Origin: Legionella shakespearei DSM 23087
GTDB lineage: Bacteria > Pseudomonadota > Gammaproteobacteria > Legionellales > Legionellaceae
Assembly: GCF_000373765.1 (NCBI RefSeq)
Contig: NZ_KB892415.1
Location: 124,001-188,000 of the forward strand
Length of the DNA: 64,000 nucleotides
Reading direction: 5' to 3'
Shown: piece after piece, positions 1 through 8,965 of the stretch
Numbering within the stretch: position 1 is the stretch's first letter
Layout of the letters: every line of letters begins with the position of its first letter
Translations under genes and position numbers: made by a program
Notes under the pieces: model-generated
Database searches by the model: none
The model's input: the letters and a program-made list of their open reading frames with translations, nothing else
What the model was told of the DNA's origin: nothing

Positions 1-184
1 CTTTATTTTTACGTTCATTCTTTGATTTGGCTTTATCGATTAATTGTTTTAATTCTTGGGCGAGTTTAGAGTGTCCCATGCGAGCTTCGTGGGCGGCTAC
101 TTGCATTGCCACAGTATAAAAGTACTCATCGTTACCTTCTATATGGCTTCTAAGTAATTGAATTAATTGTTCTGCTTTAGCCAT
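1..184 (-). CDS. N-terminus of an AAA-ATPase-type protein (cut by window edge)
   Basis: The reverse strand opens with ATG at 184 and stays open to the window edge, giving 61 residues that begin MAKAEQLIQLLRSHIEG and continue with a helical, charged stretch (VAMQVAAHEARMGHSKLAQEL). This N-terminus resembles that of AAA+ ATPases that pair with a subtilisin-like protease in defence loci (the IetAS type), but the Walker motifs would lie outside the window, so the family is an inference from memory. The gene is transcribed away from the accessory region to its right. Confidence 0.45.
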   Translation of the reverse strand, partial: MAKAEQLIQLLRSHIEGNDEYFYTVAMQVAAHEARMGHSKLAQELKQLIDKAKSKNERKNK

Positions 185-468
185 TTTGCGCCAATTTAAG
201 TTTAATCTACATTATAGCTATATAATAGTATCCCTGAAGATAATTCACTAGTACTATTTATATCCCACATGAATAAAGAGTCATGTTTGGATAGTTACGT
301 CTACTGTCTAAATACTATGAATTAAGAAAGTAACAATTGATTGAATTCACCCTGGCGTACTTACAATCGAGTATAAGATTTCATCGTTGGGGGCAACTTT
401 GGGGGCAACAAAATTTTTTATAAATTTAAAAGCATTAAATAACAATAGGTTAATCGATTAGTTCAATA

Positions 469-482
469 GCCGCCGCCACCAC
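469..482 (+). other. possible degenerate ssrA-type attachment scar
   Basis: The string around 469-482 (CCGCCGCCACCAC) resembles the final bases of the tmRNA 3' end seen intact at 5103-5116. It lies 60-70 bases after a short direct repeat, TTTGGGGGCAACA (about 400-412), preceded by TTGGGGGCAAC. The rest of the 185-516 gap is AT-rich with no gene. I treat this as a weak trace of an integration junction; GC-rich chance similarity is possible. Confidence 0.25.
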
Positions 483-516
483 TTAACTTGTTAATTATAA
501 TAAGTTTATTTAAAAA

Positions 517-960
517 ATGAAAAATTTCTCTCAATTAAAACCATTTATAAAAAAATCTAAAAAAGGATTTAATGGCTATCCTACTGCCTCTATGGCTTTT
601 TATGGTCCAACAAATCACATGGCAACAAAGTTGGTGGTTGGCATTTCCTATAGTGAAGAGAGCGAGCCGATGTTATTCAAGTGGTTTAATGAAGCATTTG
701 ATATCAGATCCCATGCCAGGATTCTCGGAGAAGTCACAAAATTATTTGCCAGCCATAAAATCAAATCGATTACTTTAATGGAAAAAATATTTGGTTGCCC
801 ACATGAAGAAGGCATTGATTACCCCGAAGAAACACAATGCCCACAATGTACCTATTGGCAAAATAGAGATAGATTTACTCATTTAAAAATTGATAATCCC
901 GCAAATAAGTCCGTCATACTTGCACATTTAGCTGCTTCAATGCATCAAGGTAATGATTGA
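517..960 (+). CDS. hypothetical protein with a small cysteine cluster
   Basis: This 147-residue soluble protein starts at ATG 517. Its notable part is near residues 93-113, where CPHEEGIDYPEETQCPQCTYW gives one cysteine followed by a CxxC pair and an aromatic YW, a layout typical of a small metal-binding knuckle. I recognise this as a recurring conserved hypothetical type in proteobacteria but know no function. There is no signal peptide or membrane segment. It stands alone, followed by a 370-base gap with nothing I can identify, so no operon partner suggests a role. Confidence 0.6.
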   Translation: MKNFSQLKPFIKKSKKGFNGYPTASMAFYGPTNHMATKLVVGISYSEESEPMLFKWFNEAFDIRSHARILGEVTKLFASHKIKSITLMEKIFGCPHEEGIDYPEETQCPQCTYWQNRDRFTHLKIDNPANKSVILAHLAASMHQGND

Positions 961-1334
961 CAGGTATCTTCAGGAAAAATGAAGGTTGTTGGAAAACATT
1001 ATTTTTCATGAAATTAAAGCTTAACTCAACACAGGATTGCTCTTTATATTGTTGAAGCATGGCATGGTTATTCAATAGCGAACTATAACTTCTGTAATCG
1101 AACTAACTGCCCATTTCAATCGATCAGAATTAAATGGAAACGGTAATAGACGATTTCATTTTTGTTATTTTTACGTATTTTTCCATTATATTTTTTACCT
1201 CTCTTTAATTTCCACTGGACATTTATTGGTTTTTTTATAAACTCCGAGAGTTAGGATTATAGGGGTATTGGTTCTTGTTAAGACTGTACCGACACAAGGA
1301 GAGTGCTAATAAAATAAATAAAAAGAGAAATATA
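961..1334. other. intergenic, no gene seen
   Basis: AT-rich spacer before the next gene. A reading frame could begin at TTG 1275, but the following gene has a better start at ATG 1335, preceded by AAGAGAAATATA. I see no RNA gene or repeat here. Confidence 0.5.
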
Positions 1335-2495
1335 ATGAAAGTAACTTGTTTTGATAACAGACCAGAAATCATCCAAATATGTGCTGACTATTGGGAAATT
1401 GATAATAATGGGGAGTTTTTGCATAACACCAGCGCAATCGGAAAGAAATACGGGCTCTCTGCCAATAAAATCACTCAAATAGCAAAAGAGTATAGCTGTG
1501 CCTATTCAAGCACACTTTATTGCTCTTCTTGTTCGATACCATATCAATATGTAAATAGAACAGATTATCAATCTACGACTGAAATAAACTGTTGGACTTG
1601 CAATGATTGCCTGGCCAATGAAAAAATGCTCCTTAATGAAAAGAAACAAATTGTTTTATCGCACGAATTTACTAAACAACAGGAAAACCATCCCCTCTCA
1701 ATTGAGCGATTAAACGTAAGATTGTCCATACTATTGTTGTCTCTAATTCGTTATGGTGCTAATGAAGATTTAACGTTTATAAATGAATATTTAACAAATA
1801 GAACAGATCGTCTTTCTCCTGATGACGATGATGATATCGATTTTATACGAGAGCTCTACAGGGGTGGATGTATATCAATAGCTCCATTTTCTCACCCCGA
1901 TACACTCACATTAGCAGAAGATAATAATTTTTCTTTTTACCCCAAATCTGTCAAATGGCTTTTACCTTTATCTGAAGGACAGACTTTTAGAGAGTTTATC
2001 ATGCTCCTAGAAGCTAAATTAGCATCAACAGATTATCTTGAAGCTAGCTACGATGAAGTTTTAGACTTTTGTAAAGATATTTCACTGAAAGAATGTTTAG
2101 CCTATTTAAAATATAAAATGGATGAACATAAGCTTCCTTTTACACCTGGAGACAAAACCAGATTAGTGTTGAGTAAGGCTCTTGAAATGTATTCAGTTGC
2201 ACAAGTCTATGGTTTTATATGGACTGCTGTAAGTAGTACGGCTGCTTATTATATGAGGACTCAAGGGAGTATTAGTAAAAAGCAAGCGGCTAATGCAGTA
2301 GTTGGTAACATAGAAAAAAATTTCGAACGTGCATATACCCAAAATTGGGATGTGAAAGGGTATCGAAGAGATCATAATTTGCCCCAATCAATCATTAGTC
2401 GAATATTATTTAATGTACTTTTGCATACTGATGATGGCGGATTTTATTTGCCATTAGGGAAAATTATGAATTTAGAAGATACACTCAGCACCTAA
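1335..2495 (+). CDS. hypothetical protein with N-terminal zinc-ribbon-like region
   Basis: The predicted protein has 386 residues from ATG 1335. The frame stays open upstream to a TTG at 1275, but the extra 20 residues are basic and uninformative and ATG 1335 has a purine-rich leader. Residues about 20-50 (IGKKYGLSANKITQIAKEY) look like a helix-turn-helix. Next come CSSC and, about 30 residues later, CWTCNDC, together resembling a zinc ribbon. The C-terminal two thirds is helical with an acidic DDDDDID run. I do not recognise the family. An N-terminal HTH plus zinc ribbon suggests nucleic-acid binding, and its place beside restriction-modification debris fits accessory or defence cargo. Confidence 0.55.
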   Translation: MKVTCFDNRPEIIQICADYWEIDNNGEFLHNTSAIGKKYGLSANKITQIAKEYSCAYSSTLYCSSCSIPYQYVNRTDYQSTTEINCWTCNDCLANEKMLLNEKKQIVLSHEFTKQQENHPLSIERLNVRLSILLLSLIRYGANEDLTFINEYLTNRTDRLSPDDDDDIDFIRELYRGGCISIAPFSHPDTLTLAEDNNFSFYPKSVKWLLPLSEGQTFREFIMLLEAKLASTDYLEASYDEVLDFCKDISLKECLAYLKYKMDEHKLPFTPGDKTRLVLSKALEMYSVAQVYGFIWTAVSSTAAYYMRTQGSISKKQAANAVVGNIEKNFERAYTQNWDVKGYRRDHNLPQSIISRILFNVLLHTDDGGFYLPLGKIMNLEDTLST

Positions 2496-2507
2496 AATTG
2501 AAATAGC

Positions 2508-2820
2508 TTATTTGGAAAGACCTTCACGGTATTCCTCGGCAGTAATGACCGTTTCATACAAACCAACGCTTTCATTTTCGTGTCGGTTAATACCCGTGTA
2601 TATTAGACTTGCGTCCTCATACCGCTTGAATTTGTAAACAACATCATTCATGAGGGCGCTATTAAATACTCCCAGACTAACTAAAAGCTCAAAATCTTTG
2701 ACGATTAAGCCGGTTACCTTTTTGAAAGCTCTGGTTCAAGTTGGGTAATAACATCCTTAAGGCTTTTCTCTCTATCATCGGTCAAGAGGTAGGGGTCACC
2801 CATTAGAAAGTCTTTTGATT
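2508..2820 (-). pseudogene. 3' fragment of an unidentified gene with one frameshift
   Basis: The reverse strand reads a coherent C-terminus ending at the stop at 2508-2510 (KDFELLVSLGVFNSALMNDVVYKF, then DASLIYTGINRHENES). Upstream the sense continues in a different frame (DPYLLTDDREKSLKDVITQLEPEL). The switch lies near 2720-2730, where one T appears to be missing from a TTTCAAAAAGG run. No start or remaining gene body was found up to about 2840. I cannot name the parent family. Confidence 0.5.
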
Positions 2821-3213
2821 GGCGATTTTTTATATATCTAAATTAATTGTAGAATGCTGTATATCAGCCCATAGAAAACACACTGGCATAACCTAAATAT
2901 TTAACACAATCGACCACTTCATCGTCGATAATATTTCTATTGTGTTGGAATTAAAATACGCTAATCAAAAGATTTGACCCCGTTTCACTTTCAATCGGTG
3001 AAAACTTGTTCATAAATTAGGTCGGTACAATTGTTTTGGTATAAATGCAGAATATCGTCTGTTTTAACTATGCTCCAATATTTTTTCTTCATTAAGGTTG
3101 AATCTCTGCTATATTTCCATTATTTTCTCTAATTTTCCATAAACAAGAAAAATTAAGTTCATGAAAGATGAGATTATGCTAATCAAAGAATTAGCATAAT
3201 ATTTGCAAAATTG
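2821..3213. other. non-coding debris between gene remnants
   Basis: About 390 bases with frequent stops in all frames. A short reverse-strand stretch near 2870-2930 (IIDDEVVDCVKYLGYASVF) could be another gene scrap. Nothing here supports a functional gene. Confidence 0.4.
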
Positions 3214-3303
3214 ATGAATGATCCCAAATTCCATGAGGTAGCTGCCAGCTATTTAGTAAAGGCCGTGTATGAGCGAGTTCGTAATCAAAAAGGGGTAGAA
3301 TAA
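3214..3303 (+). pseudogene. possible C-terminal scrap of a type I restriction subunit (HsdR)
   Basis: Twenty-nine codons (MNDPKFHEVAASYLVKAVYE...) end at the TAA at 3301-3303, two bases before the ATG of the AlbA-type gene. The pattern DPKFHEVAxxYLVKxVY resembles the extreme C-terminus of some HsdR proteins. The very close spacing to the next gene, of a type often found inside type I restriction-modification operons, supports the idea that this is the surviving tail of a deleted hsdR. Confidence 0.35.
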
Positions 3304-3305
3304 TT

Positions 3306-4784
3306 ATGCATGTAGAAGTAAATAGTCGTCCTGCTGATTACTACAAGGATTTGATTAACGAACTTCGTAAACTTCCATCGGAAACAGAGTGGCTTGAATT
3401 TAAACATAATAAAGCTGAGCCAGAAGAAATCGGTGAATACTGTTCAGCCTTGGTTAATTCTGCTTTGCTTTTAGATAAACCATGCGCATATCTTGTCTGG
3501 GGTATTGATAATAGTACTCATGATATTGTTGGAACTACTTTTAAACCGAATGGAACAAAAGTTGGTAATGAAGCATTATTAAGCTGGCTTGCAAGGTTGT
3601 TATCGCCCAAGATAAATTTTCATTTTGTCAGTATCAACATGGATGGTAAAGCACTGGTTATTCTTGAAATAGAAGCAGAAACCAGCCATCCCGTTCAATT
3701 TAAAAATCAAAAATTCATCCGTATTGGTTCATATAAAAAGAAACTTAGCGATCACCCGGAAAAAGAGAAGGCGTTATGGCGGGTATTGGATCGCAAACCT
3801 TTTGAGGATGGAGTAGCAGAAGAAAAAGTATCTGATGAAACCGTTTTAATGCTAATTGATTATCCAGCATATTTTAATTTGTTAGGATTACCTTTGCCTG
3901 ATGGGCGTGCTGCTATATTAGATGCACTAAAAACAGAGAAACTGATTACTCCCTGTGAAGCTGGCGGTTGGAACATCACAACCCTTGGAGCAGTATTATT
4001 TGCCAAAAATCTTTCAGATTTCCTTAAACTAAGGCGAAAAGCTTTACGCATTATTCATTATAAAGGTAACAATCGAATAGAAACTCAGAGGGAGCATATT
4101 GAACACAAAGGCTATGCTGTTGGTTTTGAAGGACTTATTGAATATATTATGGCTTTAATACCGACCAATGAGGTTATTGGAACTGCACTCAGAAAGACCG
4201 TCCCCATGTATCCAGAACTGGCAATACGTGAACTTGTTGCCAATGCTTTAACCCATCAAGATTTCAAAGTTACGGGTGCTGGACCAATGATTGAAATTTT
4301 TGATAATAGAATGGAAATAACTAATCCCGGGTTACCCCTTGTTTCAACCGAAAGGTTTTTGGATACACCGCCTAAATCACGTAATGAAGCATTGGCAGCA
4401 TTAATGCGCCGTTTTGGTATTTGCGAGGAACGGGGAAGTGGAATTGATAAAGTAATCTCTGAAATTGAGTACTACCAATTACCAGCGCCTATTTTTGAAG
4501 CCGTTGAAGAGCATACCCGTGTAGTATTATTTGCTCATCGAGATCTGAAAGATATGGATAAGCAAGATAGGATATGGGCTTGTTATTTGCATGCCTGTCT
4601 TCGATATGTAGAGCGTGACTACATGACTAATTCCACCTTGAGGGATCGTTTTGGTATCGATCCGAAAAACAGTGCTATGGTCTCTCGAATCATCCGAGAT
4701 GCATTGGGGGCTGGAAAGATCCGATGTTATGATGACTCGGTTGGAAGTAAAGCTAAAAAATATCTGCCATGGTGGGTTGTATAG
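3306..4784 (+). CDS. Schlafen/AlbA_2-type ATP-binding regulator
   Basis: The 492-residue protein has an N-terminal AlbA_2 (Schlafen-like) domain at about residues 20-150, recognisable by ETEWLEFKHN near the start and AYLVWGIDN followed by a FIRIGSYKK strand. A middle winged-helix-like region follows (ITTLGAVLFAK). At about residues 300-345 ELAIRELVANALTHQDF and a downstream MEITNPG segment match the GHKL-type ATP-binding domain common in these proteins (RecG-like HATPase_c_4). Such proteins are often called putative transcriptional regulators and commonly sit in type I restriction-modification operons. Here only an apparent hsdR tail survives just upstream, so this gene is probably an orphan of a broken locus. 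Confidence 0.8.
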   Translation: MHVEVNSRPADYYKDLINELRKLPSETEWLEFKHNKAEPEEIGEYCSALVNSALLLDKPCAYLVWGIDNSTHDIVGTTFKPNGTKVGNEALLSWLARLLSPKINFHFVSINMDGKALVILEIEAETSHPVQFKNQKFIRIGSYKKKLSDHPEKEKALWRVLDRKPFEDGVAEEKVSDETVLMLIDYPAYFNLLGLPLPDGRAAILDALKTEKLITPCEAGGWNITTLGAVLFAKNLSDFLKLRRKALRIIHYKGNNRIETQREHIEHKGYAVGFEGLIEYIMALIPTNEVIGTALRKTVPMYPELAIRELVANALTHQDFKVTGAGPMIEIFDNRMEITNPGLPLVSTERFLDTPPKSRNEALAALMRRFGICEERGSGIDKVISEIEYYQLPAPIFEAVEEHTRVVLFAHRDLKDMDKQDRIWACYLHACLRYVERDYMTNSTLRDRFGIDPKNSAMVSRIIRDALGAGKIRCYDDSVGSKAKKYLPWWVV

Positions 4785-4792
4785 AGTAGGTT

Positions 4793-4919
4793 AATTTGTT
4801 TGACTGTTGTTTGATTGGTTGGCAACATTTTTACTATATTTTTTGTAAAAAGCCATGATTTACAATATGTTAGTGAATTTAATTTGTTTGACTGTTGTTT
4901 GACTGTTGTTTGACTGCCA
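4793..4919 (+). repeat. short TTTGACTGTTG-type direct repeats
   Basis: The motif TTTGACTGTTG occurs at 4799 and again in a tight run at 4887-4916, each preceded by AATTTG. The two blocks share about 20 identical bases (4793-4814 and 4881-4902). They sit in the 300-base gap between the AlbA-type gene and the tmRNA-like scar at 5089, where integrase-proximal sequence would be expected; they may be remains of recombinase arm sites. Function not shown. Confidence 0.5.
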
Positions 4920-5088
4920 TGACATTGTTAGCCAAATGAAAAAGGCACCATACCGGCACCATCTTCTGACAATTAGAGATAACCAAAGACAACAGACTGC
5001 TTTAAACATTGGACAGATAACCCCTTATTTCTTCTTGTTTTTCGTGGTCTTTGGTTGTCTTTTATGATCATCATCAAAATCCTGTGTA

Positions 5089-5116
5089 GCGGGTTCGATT
5101 CCCGCCGCCTCCACCA
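5089..5116 (+). other. attachment-site scar: duplicated 3' end of ssrA (tmRNA)
   Basis: The 28 bases GCGGGTTCGATTCCC followed by GCCGCCTCCACCA form a complete T-stem, T-loop and acceptor end with encoded CCA, and match the 3' end of Legionella tmRNA as I remember it. The preceding bases do not form the rest of a tmRNA or of any tRNA, so this is a truncated copy. Integrases often insert at the 3' end of ssrA and leave exactly this type of direct repeat. I infer an att junction; the intact ssrA must lie outside the window. Confidence 0.65.
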
Positions 5117-5185
5117 TAAGTTATTGATTTTAAATGGTTTTATTTTGTATTTTCTTCTCAAAGGGTTCAAGCGGGCTTATTCTAT

Positions 5186-6331
5186 TTAATCCAGAGATGT
5201 ATTTTTCGTTAAAATGGGTTTGTAGTCATAGCAAGCGTGAGCTTCTTCTAAAAATTCTCTTAATTGTTCTTGATTCTTCATGACAGATAAAAATATATCA
5301 ATTGCATTTGTAAAATTGTGTAACACCAAGGCAAGTGACTTTTTATCTGCCTGAGCAATATACTGCTCTAATAGGGAGAAACCAGCTTCGATAAACACTT
5401 GATAACCTCTACCACAAGCATTATCTCGAATCGGACTATCACAGGAATTTTTTAAGTTCTCAATCGTCTTGACTATAAATGCTTCTAAAGCTTTGACTTC
5501 AGTAGGGCGGACAAGCTCCTGATCATTAAAAGCGTTGTCCTTCAAATGAAGAGTTTTAAGTCTTTGCAATTCTATTTGAAACTCTTTAAAACGTTGTGCA
5601 ATAAATTCATTATTCAAAAAGATGGGGAGCCACATTGGATCTAGAATTTTTTTAGAGGTGAAGTCAAATGATTTATCTTTAGGATGTATTGATGATTGTG
5701 AAAAAGAAAACCAAAAAACAGCGGCTAGTGCTTGCGGAAGATGTGATGTTAAAGCACAGATACTATCATGTTCTTGGGTGGTGGTGTTAACTAATCGACC
5801 TCCCAAGCGCTCTATTAACTCTTGTGTATGTGCTCCTTGGCAAGTTTGACTGCTAGGAAAAGTAAATATAGTTTTTTTGTCGAAAAATTGAGCCGAGAAC
5901 CCTTCGTAATCAGAGACAATAGTTACCTTATTGGTTACATTAAGCGCGGACCCTCCAACCATCGGATGGATAGGAAAATAGTTATTTGGCAAATGTTTTC
6001 TTATTAAATCAACAGATTGAGATTTTCTGGAACCAACGTCGACAACTTCAGTCTTATCACCCACTTTATCTTGTAGATATTTAGCGATATTTTCAAATGA
6101 ATCAATAGGAGTGCAGATAAATATGACATCATATTCAGAAAGTGAAGCTGAATCGGGCATATTATCATGTAACTTAGAGAAACAACCAAGTTGGGATGCT
6201 AGGCCAGAATCTAATGTAGGATTCTCATCATATCCATCAATTTCAATCTTTTTTTCATCTTTATTTAATGCATTTATAGACTTAGCAATACTTCCACCGA
6301 TACGGCCGCAACCCCAAATTAATACCTTCAT
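5186..6331 (-). CDS. prephenate/arogenate dehydrogenase family protein
   Basis: The 381-residue protein begins MKVLIWGCGRIGGSIA, a Rossmann GxGxxG nucleotide-binding loop at residues 7-12. FICTPID (71-77), DVGSRK (98-103) and PIHPMVGG (120-127) are characteristic of TyrA-type dehydrogenases, in which the HPM histidine helps bind substrate. HDSICALTSHLPQALA gives the second conserved histidine pair of the family. TyrA enzymes decarboxylate prephenate or arogenate oxidatively during tyrosine synthesis. It stands alone just inside the tmRNA-type scar, on the opposite strand to its neighbours, so it is probably an accessory copy or one acting on a related substrate. The protein is longer at the C-terminus than minimal TyrA enzymes. 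Confidence 0.75.
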   Translation of the reverse strand: MKVLIWGCGRIGGSIAKSINALNKDEKKIEIDGYDENPTLDSGLASQLGCFSKLHDNMPDSASLSEYDVIFICTPIDSFENIAKYLQDKVGDKTEVVDVGSRKSQSVDLIRKHLPNNYFPIHPMVGGSALNVTNKVTIVSDYEGFSAQFFDKKTIFTFPSSQTCQGAHTQELIERLGGRLVNTTTQEHDSICALTSHLPQALAAVFWFSFSQSSIHPKDKSFDFTSKKILDPMWLPIFLNNEFIAQRFKEFQIELQRLKTLHLKDNAFNDQELVRPTEVKALEAFIVKTIENLKNSCDSPIRDNACGRGYQVFIEAGFSLLEQYIAQADKKSLALVLHNFTNAIDIFLSVMKNQEQLREFLEEAHACYDYKPILTKNTSLD

Positions 6332-6537
6332 AGTAACCCTTACACTCTTGGATGTGTTAATTGTACATTATGAATCATTTTAAGGCAAATTGGGCGGGTA
6401 TTAGATGTTCTTTGCATTATTGTTGGAGATTAGAACAAATGGCACCAGTAACTTGCTTACATATAATATTTTCCATTTCAATAACTTAACGATAGAATCA
6501 TACATTGAGCCTTATGAATAAATAAAAAGGGGTTGTT

Positions 6538-7394
6538 GTGTTAGAAATAGTAATATATACCGCTAAAGATGGGCATATTGAGTTGGATGTCAATCTAGCC
6601 AATGAGACCGTTTGGCTAACCTTAAATCAAATGGCTCAGCTATTTGGGCGTGATAAATCCGTTATTTCACGACACTGAATAACATTTTTAAGACCAGCGA
6701 ATTAGAGCCAGAATCAACTGTTGCAAAATTTGCAACAGTTCAAAAAGAAGGCGATCGTGAAATTGAACGTGCTATAGAATACTATAATCTAGACGCGATT
6801 ATCTCTGTTGGCTATAGGGTAAACTCTAAAGAAGGTGTTCAATTCAGAAAGTGGGCTAGTCATGTGTTGAAAGAACACTTGGTGCGTGGCTATACAACCA
6901 ATGAAAGGCGTTTAAGTCAACAAGGCATCCATGAGTTACAACAGGCTGTTGAGCTATTACAAAAAACTTTAATCAATCATGAGTTGGTTAATGATTTAGG
7001 ACGAGAAGCCATTCAAATCATCGCATATACCAAAGCGTGGGATTTGCTCTTGGCTTATGATGAGGGTGAACTGTCGTTACCAACAAAAGAGAAACAAACA
7101 ACGCAGACATTAACCTATCAAGTTGCTTTATCGGCAATTGAATCATTGAAACAAGAACTAAGGGTTAGAAAAGAGGCTACTGCTTTATTTGGCAAAGAGC
7201 GTGATGGTGGGTTGGATAGCATTTTAAATAATATTGAGCAAACCTTTGGCGGCGAGGCTTTATATCTTAGTCTAAGTAAAGGAAAAATTTGTCATAGCAT
7301 AACGACAATGCCATCAATATCAATCGGTCAAACTCATCACGGTTTTCAAATTAAAGATCAAAATCAGGCACAGCTAAACTTATTGCTTGGGTGA
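6538..7394 (+). pseudogene. RhuM-family gene, frameshifted and 3'-altered
   Basis: From GTG 6538 the frame reads IYTAKDGHIELDVNLANETVWLTLNQMAQLF and then DKSVISRH, the N-terminal DNA-binding part of RhuM proteins, and stops at 6676. Restoring one missing C after CAC (near 6675) continues directly into NNIFKTSELEP and on through EREIERAIEYYNLDAIISVGYRVNSKEGVQFRKWA, the RhuM core. Beyond ERDGGLDSILNNIEQTFGGEALY the Fic/Doc-like tail seen in longer relatives is replaced by unrelated residues ending at 7394. So there is one frameshift and a lost C-terminus. RhuM genes occur on pathogenicity islands; their role is unclear. Confidence 0.75.
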
Positions 7395-7469
7395 ATGAAC
7401 TCATTAAATTATATTGTTAAGTATATTGATGAAACTAAGGGTACGATTGAAGGACCTTTAAACGACAAA

Positions 7470-7485
7470 GGCTTCCGAAGAAGCC
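7470..7485 (+). terminator. hairpin, possible terminator
   Basis: GGCTTC (7470-7475), loop CGAA, GAAGCC (7480-7485), followed by TAAAAAT. The stem is perfect and the tetraloop tight, but there is no T-tract on this strand. Read on the minus strand the stem is followed by T-poor sequence too. It is a weak terminator candidate after the rhuM remnant. Confidence 0.3.
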
Positions 7486-8014
7486 TAAAAATGGCGTCAA
7501 CATGGATTGTCGTCTCCGTTTGTTGGGCCAGCTGCACTGGGCGGACCTTTGTGCAGTCTTGAATGCCTGATTGCCGAGCAGGTAACACTTATATTATATT
7601 CATTTTTAGGGAAAATTACAAATAGGGTGTTAATCGGGATAAATTTAATCCATGTAATATACACGTATAAATTTCTTTCAAAAGAAACAGTATTTCTTTA
7701 AGCAGTCAGTTCCAAAAGCTCTTTTCCTCATTCCAAAATATGGGAATTGAACCGGTTCCAATTTTGGGACGACACCTCCACCAACGTATTGATTTAAAAT
7801 AAATTTTCATTAAATATTTTCCTGACAAATAAAATTTGCTCCTAAAGTCAGGATCATTCCCATAAAACTATTTTACCGTTGTATCTAATTATTGATAGAA
7901 TAGTTCTTGTAGTGTGAAATGACTTTTTATCTTCTCGTTCCCTCCCGGATAAAATATTCTGATGGTCATTTCAGCCGAGGGATACCTTAATAACGATTAA
8001 TAAAAGGTATCCAT
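7486..8014. other. intergenic, mostly non-coding
   Basis: About 530 bases with no convincing gene. A short frame at 7507-7701 has no family resemblance. Near 7775-7783 the bases CCTCCACCA match the last nine bases of the tmRNA-type scar, but too little else agrees to call an attachment site. The final 100 bases probably hold the promoter of the operon that starts at 8015. Confidence 0.4.
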
Positions 8015-8965
8015 ATGTCCCAAACTATCCTTGAAAATGATAAAAGTTATCCATCCAATAAAGAATTACTTGATGAGTTTCATTCTCATGGCGTGATTAC
8101 CCTCGAAGATTATATAAGTGAGACAAGGGTTGATGAAATATTAGAGGAAATACAAACTGTTACTGACAAAGCCCAACAAGACCTGATTAATGATTGGAAC
8201 AATCAGAAGATTTGTTTTTATTCAGTCCAAAAGCATCATAAAAAATCTCCTGATGAAGACTTTGCAAATAAGCCCTATTTTCTGGAGTCTAAAGATAAAT
8301 CACATATTTTCTATGAAAAAATTGCCAATACCTATCAGATAAATCGTATCGGTCACGCCTTACATAAAGAAACCAATTATCCTGGCTTAGGTTCTTTAAT
8401 TAATGACAAAATGATTCAGTTTTTAAAAGCTTTAAACTATCTTAGGCCCGTTTGCCATTTAAGTGTTTATATTCCAAAATATGGTTTTGGCCTCGGAAGC
8501 AAAGTAAAACCTCACCAGGAAAATACCTTTGCCTATTCAGAACCCACCAGTGCTCTTGTCCTATGGATTGCGCTTGAAGATGCCACCATCGAAAATGCAT
8601 GTCTATGGGGGATACCGGGTAGCAACCATTGGCCTTTGAAATATATCTCAAAGCTAGATTCACATCGAAAACAAAGAACTTTCTATCAAATCAATGACGT
8701 TGAAATTCCAAACTTTGAAACGGAAATAGAGCGATATAAACCGCTGGAAGTGAAAAAAGGAAGCGCTCTCATTATGCATGGTAACTTTGTGCATGCAAGC
8801 CCCGCCAACTTTTCATCTAAAAGCCGACAAAGTATCTCGTTGCAATTTTTGGAAACAGCCAATACACACTATCCAAACTTTAACTGGATATGGCCAGGGC
8901 GTACTGATTACCTTTACGACCTGACCAATGATATCAATCAGGAGTTTGAATATGTCAATTTATAA
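8015..8965 (+). CDS. phytanoyl-CoA dioxygenase (PhyH) family protein
   Basis: The 316-residue protein is a cupin-fold, 2-oxoglutarate/Fe(II)-type oxygenase by pattern. LLDEFHSHGVITLEDYIS is the usual PhyH opening. KPHQENTFAYSEP (from residue 166) carries the metal motif, with His167 and Glu169 where most relatives have HxD. GSALIMHGNFVHASPAN supplies the distal histidine (260) and SRQSISLQF the 2-oxoglutarate-binding arginine (271). It probably hydroxylates a small molecule; the substrate is unknown. It is the first gene of a compact operon: the next gene starts 14 bases before its stop. The HxE in place of HxD is seen in the sequence and may alter activity. Confidence 0.8.
   Translation: MSQTILENDKSYPSNKELLDEFHSHGVITLEDYISETRVDEILEEIQTVTDKAQQDLINDWNNQKICFYSVQKHHKKSPDEDFANKPYFLESKDKSHIFYEKIANTYQINRIGHALHKETNYPGLGSLINDKMIQFLKALNYLRPVCHLSVYIPKYGFGLGSKVKPHQENTFAYSEPTSALVLWIALEDATIENACLWGIPGSNHWPLKYISKLDSHRKQRTFYQINDVEIPNFETEIERYKPLEVKKGSALIMHGNFVHASPANFSSKSRQSISLQFLETANTHYPNFNWIWPGRTDYLYDLTNDINQEFEYVNL

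Noticed and set aside
4793-4919. TTTGACTGTTG repeats as a CRISPR array
   Set aside because: Units are contiguous without spacers of constant length, and no cas gene is present.
5041-5116. A complete tmRNA or tRNA gene ending at 5116
   Set aside because: Only the T-arm and acceptor 3' half are present; no matching 5' acceptor strand, D-arm, anticodon or tag-peptide region precedes it.
7775-7783. CCTCCACCA as another ssrA-type attachment site
   Set aside because: Only nine bases agree and the T-loop text is absent; chance occurrence cannot be excluded.
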